A stretch of DNA of 20,394 nucleotides. It comes from Amphimedon queenslandica. Lineage: Eukaryota > Porifera > Demospongiae > Haplosclerida > Niphatidae. The first letter of the stretch is position 1. The number at the start of each line of letters is the position of its first letter. The notes under the pieces are model-generated. The model had not been told where the DNA came from, did not search any database, and saw nothing but the letters and a program-made list of their open reading frames with translations. A program made the translations under genes and the position numbers. Location of the stretch: assembly GCF_000090795.2 (NCBI RefSeq), contig NW_003546984.1, positions 1 through 20,394 of the forward strand, in the 5' to 3' direction. Below are positions 1 through 10,825 of the stretch, one piece after another.

Positions 1-210
1 AGGACATTTTTATAATAAACTCTAAACTAAGAGTACAAAACATTTGATGAGGCTAGTAGACAAGGTAAAAGGGAGCGCTAGCAATGGAGAAGGCAAGGGG
101 CAAGACTTTACACCTAGACCCCGGCGCAAACAATGGCTGACAATAAAATCCTCCTGTACCTGTGAAAACATGTCCAGCTATCTCCTAACAGCCGTTTCAC
201 TGTAATCTGC

Positions 211-300
211 TCACTCTCCTTCTTCTAGAATTCGGTCCAAGACACTTCCTTCCACTTGGAACGCTTTACCGTGCAGGCGGACACAGACAGCGGTGTCTCT
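211..300 (-). other. Candidate terminal coding exon of an unidentified neighbouring gene
   Basis: On the minus strand a pyrimidine-containing acceptor (TGCTGTAG, just above position 300) is followed by a 29-codon open frame. It begins RDTAVCVRLHGKAF, ends DRILEEGE, and stops at 211-213. The stretch from about 60 to 330 is clearly GC-richer than the introns and intergenic DNA, as expected for exonic or promoter DNA. I do not recognise the peptide, and I found no convincing upstream exon with a matching phase between 301 and 881. The plus strand also has a short open frame here (about 48-191), so the strand is uncertain. It could equally be non-coding promoter-proximal sequence. Confidence 0.2.
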
Positions 301-651
301 CTACAGCAGGGACAACACCACAAGCTACACAGCCTACAATAATACAGGGACTCAACGATATTCAAAGCTCCACTCAGTGACTGATATTTTTAACTGCAAA
401 GTGGGTGCAACAATTAGCCCAATTATTATGCACGTACTTTTCAATGCAGGACCTAATGTCATAATGACGCGTATAAATTCTAGCCATGTCCCTCAAACCA
501 CAAAGAACGCCTCTAACAAGCCTTATGTAATCTGCCTGTTCAAACCATTATGACAAACAGTTGTTCTAGGGTTGGACGTTGTGGCAATAGTGGTGGGCTG
601 ACTAAGGAAATTAGGTTGTGCTGAGAGTAATAAATCCTTATGAATGCCATT

Positions 652-697
652 GATATCTGGATAGGACAATCAATGCTTGTGTACACTATCAGATATC
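652..697. repeat. Inverted repeat GATATCTG...CAGATATC
   Basis: Eight-base arms at 652-659 and 690-697 are perfectly complementary. They continue imperfectly inward (GGATAG against CTATC) around a loop of about 30 bases. The arms contain GATA cores. It may be a cis-regulatory hairpin or a remnant of a short transposon. Confidence 0.5.
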
Positions 698-717
698 TCT
701 AATAATTTTCTCATACC

Positions 718-739
718 AGTCACCTGCAGTCAGGTGACT
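718..739. promoter_or_regulatory. Perfect 9-bp palindrome with two opposed E-boxes
   Basis: AGTCACCTG at 718-726 and CAGGTGACT at 731-739 are exact reverse complements separated by CAGT. Each arm carries CACCTG/CAGGTG, the E-box type recognised by Snail/ZEB zinc fingers and some bHLH dimers. It lies about 145 bases upstream of the start codon of the OPA1-like gene. Confidence 0.5.
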
Positions 740-881
740 CTTAACCGTTATCCGTGCTCTATTAATCCGGCATCCTAACCACGCCCACCAAAGAAATATT
801 AAAATTAAGCAAGGGAAGGTAAAATTTTTCAATGTGCAAATAACTCATTAATTTTCTTGCATAGATATTCAATCTGGAGAC

Positions 882-3800
882 ATGTCAAGTGTCAGACAAT
901 GCAAAAGATTAGCAAAGGCACTTTCTAGTCAAGCCCTACACAGGCCACCATATGCAGCTATAGGCCCTCATCAATCCAATGTACTTGTACTACCGCAATG
1001 TAGGAAAGCCTCCTCTTCCAGTGGTACTGTTAGGAGTTGGATATTGAAGAGAGTCTATGGGGTCATTATTATAGTGGGCGTCACAGGAGGAGGACTACTA
1101 GTGGTACGTTTTATAATCATGTGAGTACATGTGTTGTGTATGTTGGGGGGGGGGTTGTAATTTTCATTGGGGGGGGGCCGGGGCTATAGGACATACATAT
1201 AAAGTATAAATGCATGAAATATATAAAAGGACATTTGTGATGTTTTATTGCAAGTAGAATTATGTACATGTACATGTACATGTACATGGATACTTGGCTA
1301 ATGGCAGGTTGTATACTCCCCATAAGTTGTATCAATTCCCCCATTGATATTCCAGTGTACATAGTGTATTATACTTAAAACCTTTTAATTGTTCATAGTT
1401 TATAAACGAGCTCATATTTAATGTGTCTAGCCTTGAACATACAGTGTACAGAGGGTATGTGTACTACTGGTCTTGTGTTATTCATAATCCTTCTATTTAA
1501 AAGTAACAATATTCATTGAATGGATATCAATGGATGTAGCAAATATTTATGTTTTGTAACAAAAATATCAAAACATTGACTGTGACATTTTACGGGAGAG
1601 TAAAGACGCTTCTAATTACACTACATGTACATGTACATGTACACATACAGTATAACCTGCTATTGTGGACACTCTAAAATAAGGAGGCCTCTATAATGAG
1701 GACAGGTAGTATCAGTCCCAATACAATAGTAATGTGTATTAATGAACCTCTGAAATAAGGACAGGTTCATAATCAGGAGGGTATTATTGGGTACCAAGGT
1801 GTCCGGAATAGACAGTCCTGACTGTACATGTACATGTACATGTACATAACCTCTAATATGTACAGTAACTCAATTGCTTGAATTGTTTATTCATTCCATT
1901 GATTTATTATCTTTATATTGAAATCACACCTCCTTTGAAGTATTATTACTTAAGGTGTAAATTGCATTTTATTTGAAGCATTCACTAATTGTTAATTATA
2001 TAATTAGCTCATTTATTGTCTAAGATTCATCCGCAAGTCAAACCTGTCTATTCCAGACACCTTGGTACCCAATAATACCCTCCTGATTATGAACCTGTCC
2101 TTATTTCAGAGGTTCATTAATACACATTACTATTGTATTGGGACTGATACTACCTGTCCTCATTATAGAGGCCTCCTTATTTTAGAGTGTCCACAATAGG
2201 AGGTACTGTAGTGTGACATATATGCCTTTCCTTTTCATTCTCACCAGATTGTATTCTTTTGTTAATATGATGTAAGGATTGTAATTTTACATTTTAAAGC
2301 CTTTATAAGTATCATTGTAACACCTACATGGACCCTAGTAAAATTGCTACTGAACTAACTTCTACTTTTAAGTGACTAAAGTGATTATAAAAGAGAAATT
2401 TTTAGTCTTAGCATTGCATTATTATAGCAATGTAGCATATTTTAAATACTGCTCTTCATGTACTTGTTCATTCATTGACATACCAATGCTATGATACCAT
2501 TCAAAGTAGCTGTATTATGATGACGCCATTTAAATCAGTTCTGTTTACAGTCAGGCCTGTCTAATCCGGACACCTTGGTACCCAATAATACCCTCCTGAT
2601 TATGAACCTGTCCTTATTTCAGAGGTTCATTAATACACATTACTATTGTATTGGGACTGATACTACCTGTCCTCATTATAGAGGCCTCCTTATTTTAGAG
2701 TGACCACAATAGCAGGTTATACTGTATTGTGTCCAAGCATTCATCATACAATGTACAGTTACACACATGTACACTGTATTTGTTTGTTGCGTAATCTTTA
2801 ATGATAATCATTGACTGGGTGTTGGTGGCAAACACAAATACCGTATGTGTGGAATTTACTAATTACATGCTCATTTATTTTTCAACAGTTCAAATATTGG
2901 CTTGACAGACAAGTTGACAACAAGCTCTCCTGGATCAAGAGCTACTATCCTTCTGGTGTCTCTGAAAAAATATCTGATGGTAAGTAAACCTGGCCCTAAC
3001 CTATGTACATGTACATTGAACATGTACAATATAGTTAAAAAAAAGAGAGCATTTTTGCTATACGTGTAGTATATTGAATAAAGGGCATTAGCCTGTGGTG
3101 TAGGATTACATTAATTTTGTCACTTTTTGTGTAGCAATGCTGCACCTTACGCTTTGTCATTACATTCCCCTTGTGATTACATTGATCCTCATATCACCAC
3201 ACTCACCTCAGCTCCTCAGCAGTGGTTTATACACTGTTATATAATCACATGTATGTACACACACACACACACAAATATGCATCCACACACAATGTTATTA
3301 CAATCATCTTTCCATTCAATATACATGTATGTATTACACGTACATTTACTAATAGTGATTATATAATTAATACTGATTAAATTAATAGTGATTGCAACTG
3401 ATTGACCATCTTGAAATTGAGCATCCTTAATATTTAATTCTTCCTTTACAAATAATTGGCTAGTGTACATATATATTATTATACATGTATATATGAAGCT
3501 TTGGTGTTTAATCATGACACTACGGTATGCAAGTATGTGATATCACTGTCACAGTAAAAACCATGCACACTCACACACATAATTGTTATGCATAACTTAC
3601 TAGCAGTAGTGTAACACTCATTTTATTCAAGATATAGTGCATCCTGGAGATGAATAATTAAAGCCTTTTTACTCTTCTCCACTTCAGATCCAGAATTAAG
3701 ATAAAATCCAGTATTAAAACAAGATTAGCTTGTCTACACTTGTGGCCACGTGCCACTGAGCATGCATATAATGGCTCAAAACGGCAGATTTTTATTTTTT

Positions 3801-5395
3801 TACGAATGGCTATTAAAATACCAAATTTGCCAAATTTAATCCTCTCTAAAATTACCCGCTATACGGTATTTTAGTAGGTTGTAATTCTGGATGCAAAGTG
3901 GGCAAGTGTGAAAAGGCCTTTAGTGAATAGGTGGCTATTGTTTGAGTGGCCATGCAAAAGGAATATAATGAGATCTTGTTTGCGTATCATAATTCATTGT
4001 TTGGGAGCATTCCCACAACTTGTACAGGCACAAACTGATAATGAGGAGTGTCAATGGACATTGTTGTTACATCACATGTTCCTTGAGATGGGACCCATTG
4101 ACAGAAAATGTTGAGCTCATTCCCAACTATGTGGTAGGCATAAAGTGTGATTTTTTTGTAAAACAGGGTTCTGCCTAGAAAAAAAATTAGAAGTGGTTGG
4201 AGGCTAATGTTGTTCCTTTTAATTTATGTACACCATACTAGTAGACTACAATATCATGCTTTATGTATGGTTATTAGTATTAATTGGATGGTTGGTCTAA
4301 GTGATGAACTGGTGGGTTCATTTGTTGAGGTGGTTGTCCTGACCACTCCTGACCACCATAGGCAGAACTATGATAAAGTGTGATTTTTCATAGGATTAGT
4401 GAACATTTCAAATTGGATAAAGACGGGTACTAATAATTCATCATCATCATCATCTTCATCATCATCATCAGAGGCTCGTACTGTTGTTGATGATAGACCC
4501 AGTAATAATGATGAACTTATAAAGCTACAGAAAGATGTCAACATGCTAAAGGTAGTTAAATCATTTACATGTACATATACATACATGTACATGTATGCTT
4601 ATAATATTTGATCTCTAATCTCTACATAAATATTGTATTAATACATGTATGTTGTTTGGGCATATAATAATGAAGCAAGTTATTTTTCTCATGTTACATG
4701 GATTTTTTGGGATCATAATATACATTGCACATGTATATTGCATAGAAAAAATTTTTGAAGGGACATTACAGTCCCATTCCTTTGTTACTTTGTTTAGAAT
4801 CTTTTACACATAAAGTTACTTACAATACTTATTTGATCTCCGATCTCTGCATAAATTTAAGTTATATATATTGTCTTGTAGATGTTTCAATCATAATCAT
4901 AGCTTGTACTAGTAATTCAAACATTATCTCGTTTTGTTAATTTTTCTGATAATAGAATAAATTATCATCAGTTGAGAAAGAAAACTATGAGCTGAGGAAG
5001 GAGCTATCCAAACACACAGGTGTGAGTCCTAATGCTGTGCAGCCTGGACAGGTAAGGATTCTATTGTTATAGTCAAACCAATCTCCAGTTGATTGTGTCC
5101 TCAAGTATAGATACCTTGTATCATTGCACACTTTACAGATACATACATTAATACACATATTATTATTATTATTATTATTCTTTGTAATAATACATGTACA
5201 TGTACTGTTTGCGTAACTTCAGAGAATATTATTTTATCGCTAATTAGTGCCAGGCTCTAATAATAGTTTTTGTCTAATTTTGATTTTTTGTAGAAGACAC
5301 TGATTGAAATGTATTCTGAGATACTCACTCTCTTGACCGAGTTTGATGCAAAGTCGCCATTAACTGACAGGAAACTAGTTCACAGTCTACCACAA
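882..5395 (+). CDS. OPA1: OPA1-like exons 1-5: presequence, membrane anchor, coiled coil
   Basis: Exon 1 (residues 1-74) is rich in Arg, Lys, Ser and Ala with almost no acidic residues, as in a mitochondrial presequence. It ends in a hydrophobic Gly-rich segment (about 59-74, [16 protein letters not shown]), the likely inner-membrane anchor of the long form. Exon 2 gives [15 protein letters not shown]. Exon 3 carries an 11-serine run followed by the start of a charged heptad-like helix ([13 protein letters not shown]). Exon 4 continues it with [13 protein letters not shown], which closely matches the coiled coil of vertebrate OPA1. Exon 5 holds the lead-in to the G domain ([17 protein letters not shown]). 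In the family, OMA1 and YME1L cleave between membrane anchor and G domain. The cleavage positions cannot be assigned here. Confidence 0.85.
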
Positions 5396-8300
5396 GTAAA
5401 TATTGCAGACATAAAAACACACTTTTAGCCAGAGACAATATGTTCACGGTACATCTACACATACAGTGAAACCTGCTATTGTGGACACTCTAAAATAAGT
5501 ATAATGAGGACAGGTAGTATCAGTCCCAATACAATAGTAATGTGTATTAATGAACCTCTGAAATAAGGACAGGTTCATAATCAGGAGGGTATTATTGGGT
5601 ACCAAGGTGTCCGGAATAGACAGGCCTGACTGTATAGGACATAGTACACGGTACATAGTACATGTACATATATGTGTGTATATAATAGGGTATAATTAAT
5701 GATTGAATGATTGTGTATGTTGTGGCTGTTACATAATGTCATTATAAATGTACACATGGGCTTGTGTATTTATCATATTTTATTGAAATATTAGTGGACT
5801 TATCCATCTGTGCATGTTTATGTAAGGCGAATGTAGCTGTATGTATGTGCATGTGTTTATACATGTACATGTACATGTACATGTAGCTCCATTATGTATC
5901 TCAGAAGTGCATGCTCCTCTTAGCAGGATTCCAACTCAGCCTAGGCATTTCTAATTAAAGGGTTGTAGTAAAAGGGTTAAATAGGCTTAAATAGCATTGT
6001 TTCTGCTTCCGGTCTAATTTTTAACCTAGGCAATCACCCCCAATGCCTAGGCCTGCAGCTGCCTATGTCCTCTTACCATCATCCCTGTCATTCCTTCTGC
6101 TCTCATGAGCAAGCTCTCTCAGATGGGAGGTTTACTAAACTACATGTACATGTACATGTATGTACACAAATACTGTATACTATACATGTATGTTCTATTA
6201 CGTCAATTTTTAACTCAGTCACACATACATGTATATGTACATGTACATCTATACTGTATATGTGTTTTTTATTATAAAAAGTATTTGAACGTGTACATGT
6301 ACAGTGTATGTACATTTGAAGGTGTACATGTACATGTGTCCATGCATTATTTGTTGTTGTTGTTGTTGTTGTTTATTAGGTGGTTGTAGTTGGTGATCAA
6401 AGTGCTGGGAAGACAAGCGTCTTGGAAATGGTAGCCAATGCAAGGATATTTCCCAGGTCAGCTAACAATAAATTATATTAATGAGTATTATTAATGAATA
6501 TTAATGAGTACTAACTTGTAATTCTTTTATAGGGGAGCTGGAGAGATGATGACTCGATCACCTGTTATGGTATAACAATAATCACTTACATAATAATCTG
6601 GCCTTTTACATGTACACACGTGTGTGTGTGTCTCTCTCTCTGTCTCTCTCTCTTTCTCTCTCACTCTCTCTCTCTCTCTCTCTAATTTTATTTTTCATGT
6701 CTTAAGTCTTAGGGATTCCCCTTTCCCTTTTAACTCTGTACTCTTGTTTATTAAATGATGATAATAATAATAATGATGATAGTAAACAGTAGCTGGTAAT
6801 CTAATATACCTTTATCTCTCATTATCTATTCTATGTCTTCTTGTTTTCTGAACTCAGTCATGCTACACTATATGTACATGTACAAATGTACATATACAGT
6901 ATAACCGTGTATTAATGAACCTCTAAAATAGGGAGGCCTCTATAATGAGGACAGGTAGTATCAGTCCCAATACAATAGTAATGTGTATTAATGAACGTCT
7001 AAAATAAGGACAGGCTCATAATCAGGAGGGTATTATTGGGTACCAAGGTGTCCGGAATAGACAGGCCTGACTGTATTCCTAACTATCACATAAGACACTC
7101 ATATCTTTAAATGCACAGTAAATTATATACTCCTAAATTCAAGTGTACATGTACATGTAACTAAATAATATACAGTTAGGTCTGTCTATTCCGGACACCT
7201 TGGTACCCAATAATACCCTCCTGATTATGAACCTGTCCTTATTTCAGAGGTTCATTAATACACATTACTATTGTATTGGGACTGATACTACCTGTCCTCA
7301 ATATTATAGAGGCCTCCTTATTTTAGAGTGTCCACAATAGCAGGCTATACTTTATCACTCATCATAAATCTCTACATGTACATTATCCACTCATTACTGT
7401 AATATCACATGTACATATGTTAATGTGCTCTTTTATCATAATAAATACACAGTACCTGATACAGTATGCTCTATATATTCACTGTATCTCTCACTAGGTG
7501 ACTCTAAGTGAAGGGAGTGACCATGTGGCCATGTTTAGCGACAGCTCGACTGTTTATGACCTCAAGAAGGAGGCACAGGTACATAATCCTCAGAGTAACA
7601 GTAGTAAATATGGAGGAGGTGTACTGCCTATAATTACATGTATTATGTAACATAATGTACACATACACTTGATTGTACATACATGTACATATACTTGTAT
7701 TGTATATGCATGTACTTGATTTGTGTTTATTATCATTAATGATTAATGTGTGTATAGTTGAAGGCACTCCGCCATGAAATTGAGAAAAGAATGAGAGCCA
7801 GTGTGTCCGATGGTCAGACTGTGAGCTCGGTCCCGATATCACTGGTGGTCAAAGGGCCGCAGATAAAGAGAATGGTACTCATTGATTTACCAGGGATCAT
7901 TAATGTAAGCTCGTTTATATGTGACATTATGAATACACTACAGTCACCATATTCACATGCATAATATACATAAATAAATTTGGGAGATTTATATGTATAT
8001 AAATAAAAATGGGAAACCTGGAAACTTAAGCTAAATGCATGTACATGTACATGAGATACTGAAAGCTAAAAGAATGGGAGATTTCAGGAGACCTAGACCA
8101 AATATGGGAGACCAAAAATCCCCCTTTAGATTTAAGAGTACATGTGTATGTATATACTTATGCATGTACATGTACATGTATTTAGTATTGCTTAATTTAC
8201 TGTTGGTGCATCATCAGTAAACTAAAAATGGGAGACTATATACTTACATGTAAGCTAAATGTGAAAGAATAAAAGCTGGAAAATGGAGGGTTTTAGGAGA

Positions 8301-10780
8301 CCTAGACCAAATATGGGGGTCCAAAAAGTCTCCTAAACTCCCTCTAAATCTAACATATGTACATGTATACATGTACATGTATTTAGTATTGCTTTGCTGT
8401 TACTGCATATCAGGGGCTGCTGCTTAGTGGCAGGTGCATGGACATAAGCAGACAATGGAAGGCACACAGTTGGTTTGTGTGACCTCAACGTGACCTTCAT
8501 TTCAAGGAATTCCCAATCATTAGATTAAGGCATTTTAAGCAAACCAAGCCTTGTAATAATTGATATCTTATACCAGCCTAATCTGTAGTTTATCTATAAC
8601 CTAGCTATCAGCTAGTGTAATAGAGCCCTTGTCATAACTCTTATACTGTATTGTATGTGTAGACTGTTACTACAGGCATGGCTGCCAATACTAGGGAAGA
8701 TATCATGAAAATGTGTCGGTTAGTGATACAATGTACATATGTCATGTTTATGATATTTTAATAATACACACACACACACACACACATACATTCATTGATT
8801 CATACAGTCAGTATATGCAGAATCCTAATGCCATAGTCATGTGTGTACAAGGTAATGTCCATTAGCTGTTAATGATTGATGAGGATTGTTGTTGGTATAT
8901 TTATTTAAGATGGATCAGTTGATGCTGAGAGAAGTATTGTCACTGATTTGGCTAGTCAAGTGGATCCTAATGGTATGTTTGTTGCTTTATTTTTTATCAA
9001 GATTATTCTCCCTCCCTCTCTCTCCTCTCCCCCCTCTCTCTCTCCCTCTTTCTCTCTCTCTCTCTCTCTCTCCCTCTCCCTCTTTCTTTCTCTCTCCCTC
9101 TCCCTTTCTCTCTCCCCCTCTCTCTCTCCCTCTCTCCCCCCCTCTCTCTCTCTCCCTCCCCCCTCTCTCTCTCTCCTCAGGTCACAGAACTATATTTGTA
9201 TTGACTAAGGTTGACATGGCAGAGAGCAATGGATTAAAGCAAGAGAGAGTAAGTTATGCCTCCTCCACTCCCCCCACACTATATTCTCTTTATCCATGGA
9301 TGACACCTGGCTCTTTGCTGCTGTCTTTTTCCCCTCCTCCTCTCTCTCCCTCTCATACTCTCTCCTAATCAAATCCACCTACATGTGTACATGTACATTT
9401 CTGCTCTTGCTCTATTAGCTACAATGTACATGTATGTGCTATATATGCATGGTCTTAATCTGCCCATCATTGACTGTTAATATACATGTACATGTACATA
9501 TATACACATACAGTATAGCCTGCTATTGTGGACACTCTAAAATAAGGAGGCCTCTATAATGAGGACAGGTAGTATCAGTCCCAATACAATAGTAATGTGT
9601 ATTAATGAACCTCTGAAATAAGGACAGGTTCGTAATCAGGAGGGTATTATTGGGTACCAAGGTGTCCGGAATAGACAGGTTTGACTGTGTACACATTATT
9701 CCATTCACTCTTCACTCACTCAGTAATCTTCCTTCTCTTTTAGATATTATCAATACTGGATGGCTCATTATTCCCAATGAAAGCTCTAGGATATTATGCT
9801 GTGGTAACAGGAAGAGGTCAGTGTTGATAATTGTGTCAACAATTAGTCCGCTGTGCCAGTGAGAGTTTATACAATAACAATGTATTTGATGTATTATCAT
9901 GTCAGCCTAAATCTGTTGTTGTTTTAAATCAGATTCCAATCATTCTAACGAGTAGAAATAATTTATTATTATAAATACTGGGATTAAAATAATAAATAAT
10001 TATAATTAAAATAATAAATAATTATCATTAACATAACTCTCAGGTAATACCGGTGACTCCATTGAACAGATACAGCGTTATGAAAGGGAGTATTTCGCTA
10101 AATCCAAATTATTCCAGTGAGCCACTGTATTACATGTTTTATGTGTGAGTTCATATGCTGTATGGTTGGGGGTTTTTGCTTGTCCAATATATTTTACAGT
10201 TGCATCAAATTTTCCTTTAAAAAATTATATTCATGGGTTCGGAAATTTATGACTGCATGGTAGCTGTATGTATGAGCTAGTGTACTGTCATTTTTAAATT
10301 TTTTTCAAAAAATTATAACTACATGTACATGTATGTGTTTGTAAATTTATGGCTATAGTACCTTGTGGTAGACATGCAATATTCATTGCAGTAATAAGAA
10401 AACACAACTTTCACTGACTAGTTGACATCAAAGAGATTCTAACTCTTAGAAAAGCAATAATGTCACTGTAGTTGATGTCATATTCATTTAGCATGCCTGG
10501 TTGGAACAGGTTTAAATTTTTGGATGTTGTTACTAAACCCCAAAATTATTGCTAATTAATGCCCCATGACAATCACCAACTGCTCAGTGTGTGTATGTAC
10601 ATGCATAGGACATAGTTTAGTATCTAATTGATTGTTACTATAGGAATGGCATGCTAAGGGAAGCACAGCTAAGTACACGAAATATGATATCTGCTGTCAA
10701 TGATGAGTTTTGGAAGATGGTGCAGGAGTCGATTAACGATCAGGCTTTGTTGTTTAAAAGTTAGATTTAACATTCTCTCT

Positions 10781-10825
<45 letters not shown>

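Larger units (their letters stand above)
301..881 (+). promoter_or_regulatory. Intergenic region and putative promoter of the OPA1-like gene
   Basis: This gene-free stretch lies directly upstream of the OPA1-like start codon at 882. It contains a GATATCTG inverted repeat (652-697), a perfect E-box palindrome (718-739) and a CCACGCCCACC box at 779-789 of the kind bound by KLF/Sp zinc-finger proteins. No convincing TATA box is visible. A splice-acceptor-like TTTTCTTGCATAG ends at about 864, 17 bases before the start codon. A non-coding first exon further upstream is therefore possible. Promoter function is inferred from position only. Confidence 0.4.
2980..4393 (+). other. Intron 2 of the OPA1-like gene: repeat-rich, no coding signal
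   Basis: This 1.4-kb intron holds a CA microsatellite (about 3258-3275), AT-rich sequence with no recognisable coding content, and two candidate inverted-repeat elements, described separately at 3660-3921 and 4140-4388. Open frames on either strand here are short and of low complexity. Confidence 0.7.

Noticed and set aside
293..553. 86-codon plus-strand open frame
   Set aside because: It has no recognisable domain and Ser/Asn/Thr-rich low-information content. It lies in the region upstream of the OPA1-like gene, with no splice context.
852..864. Spliced-leader trans-splice acceptor before the OPA1-like start
   Set aside because: An acceptor-like TTTTCTTGCATAG is present, but trans-splicing is not established for the suspected lineage. 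An ordinary 5'-UTR intron is simpler.
1104..1121. Alternative exon 1 donor at GTGAGT (1120)
   Set aside because: It is a stronger consensus but would put exon 2 out of frame and give an early stop. The GTACGT donor after 1103 keeps the frame.
4368..4592. Minus-strand frame with an Asp run
   Set aside because: It is the antisense of the in-frame serine repeat in exon 3. The plus-strand frame has correct splice phases and a coiled coil matching OPA1.
8886..9368. 160-codon open frame rich in Ser, Leu and Pro
   Set aside because: It is the CT microsatellite read out of frame across exons 12-13 and their introns. The OPA1 reading frame explains the exonic parts.
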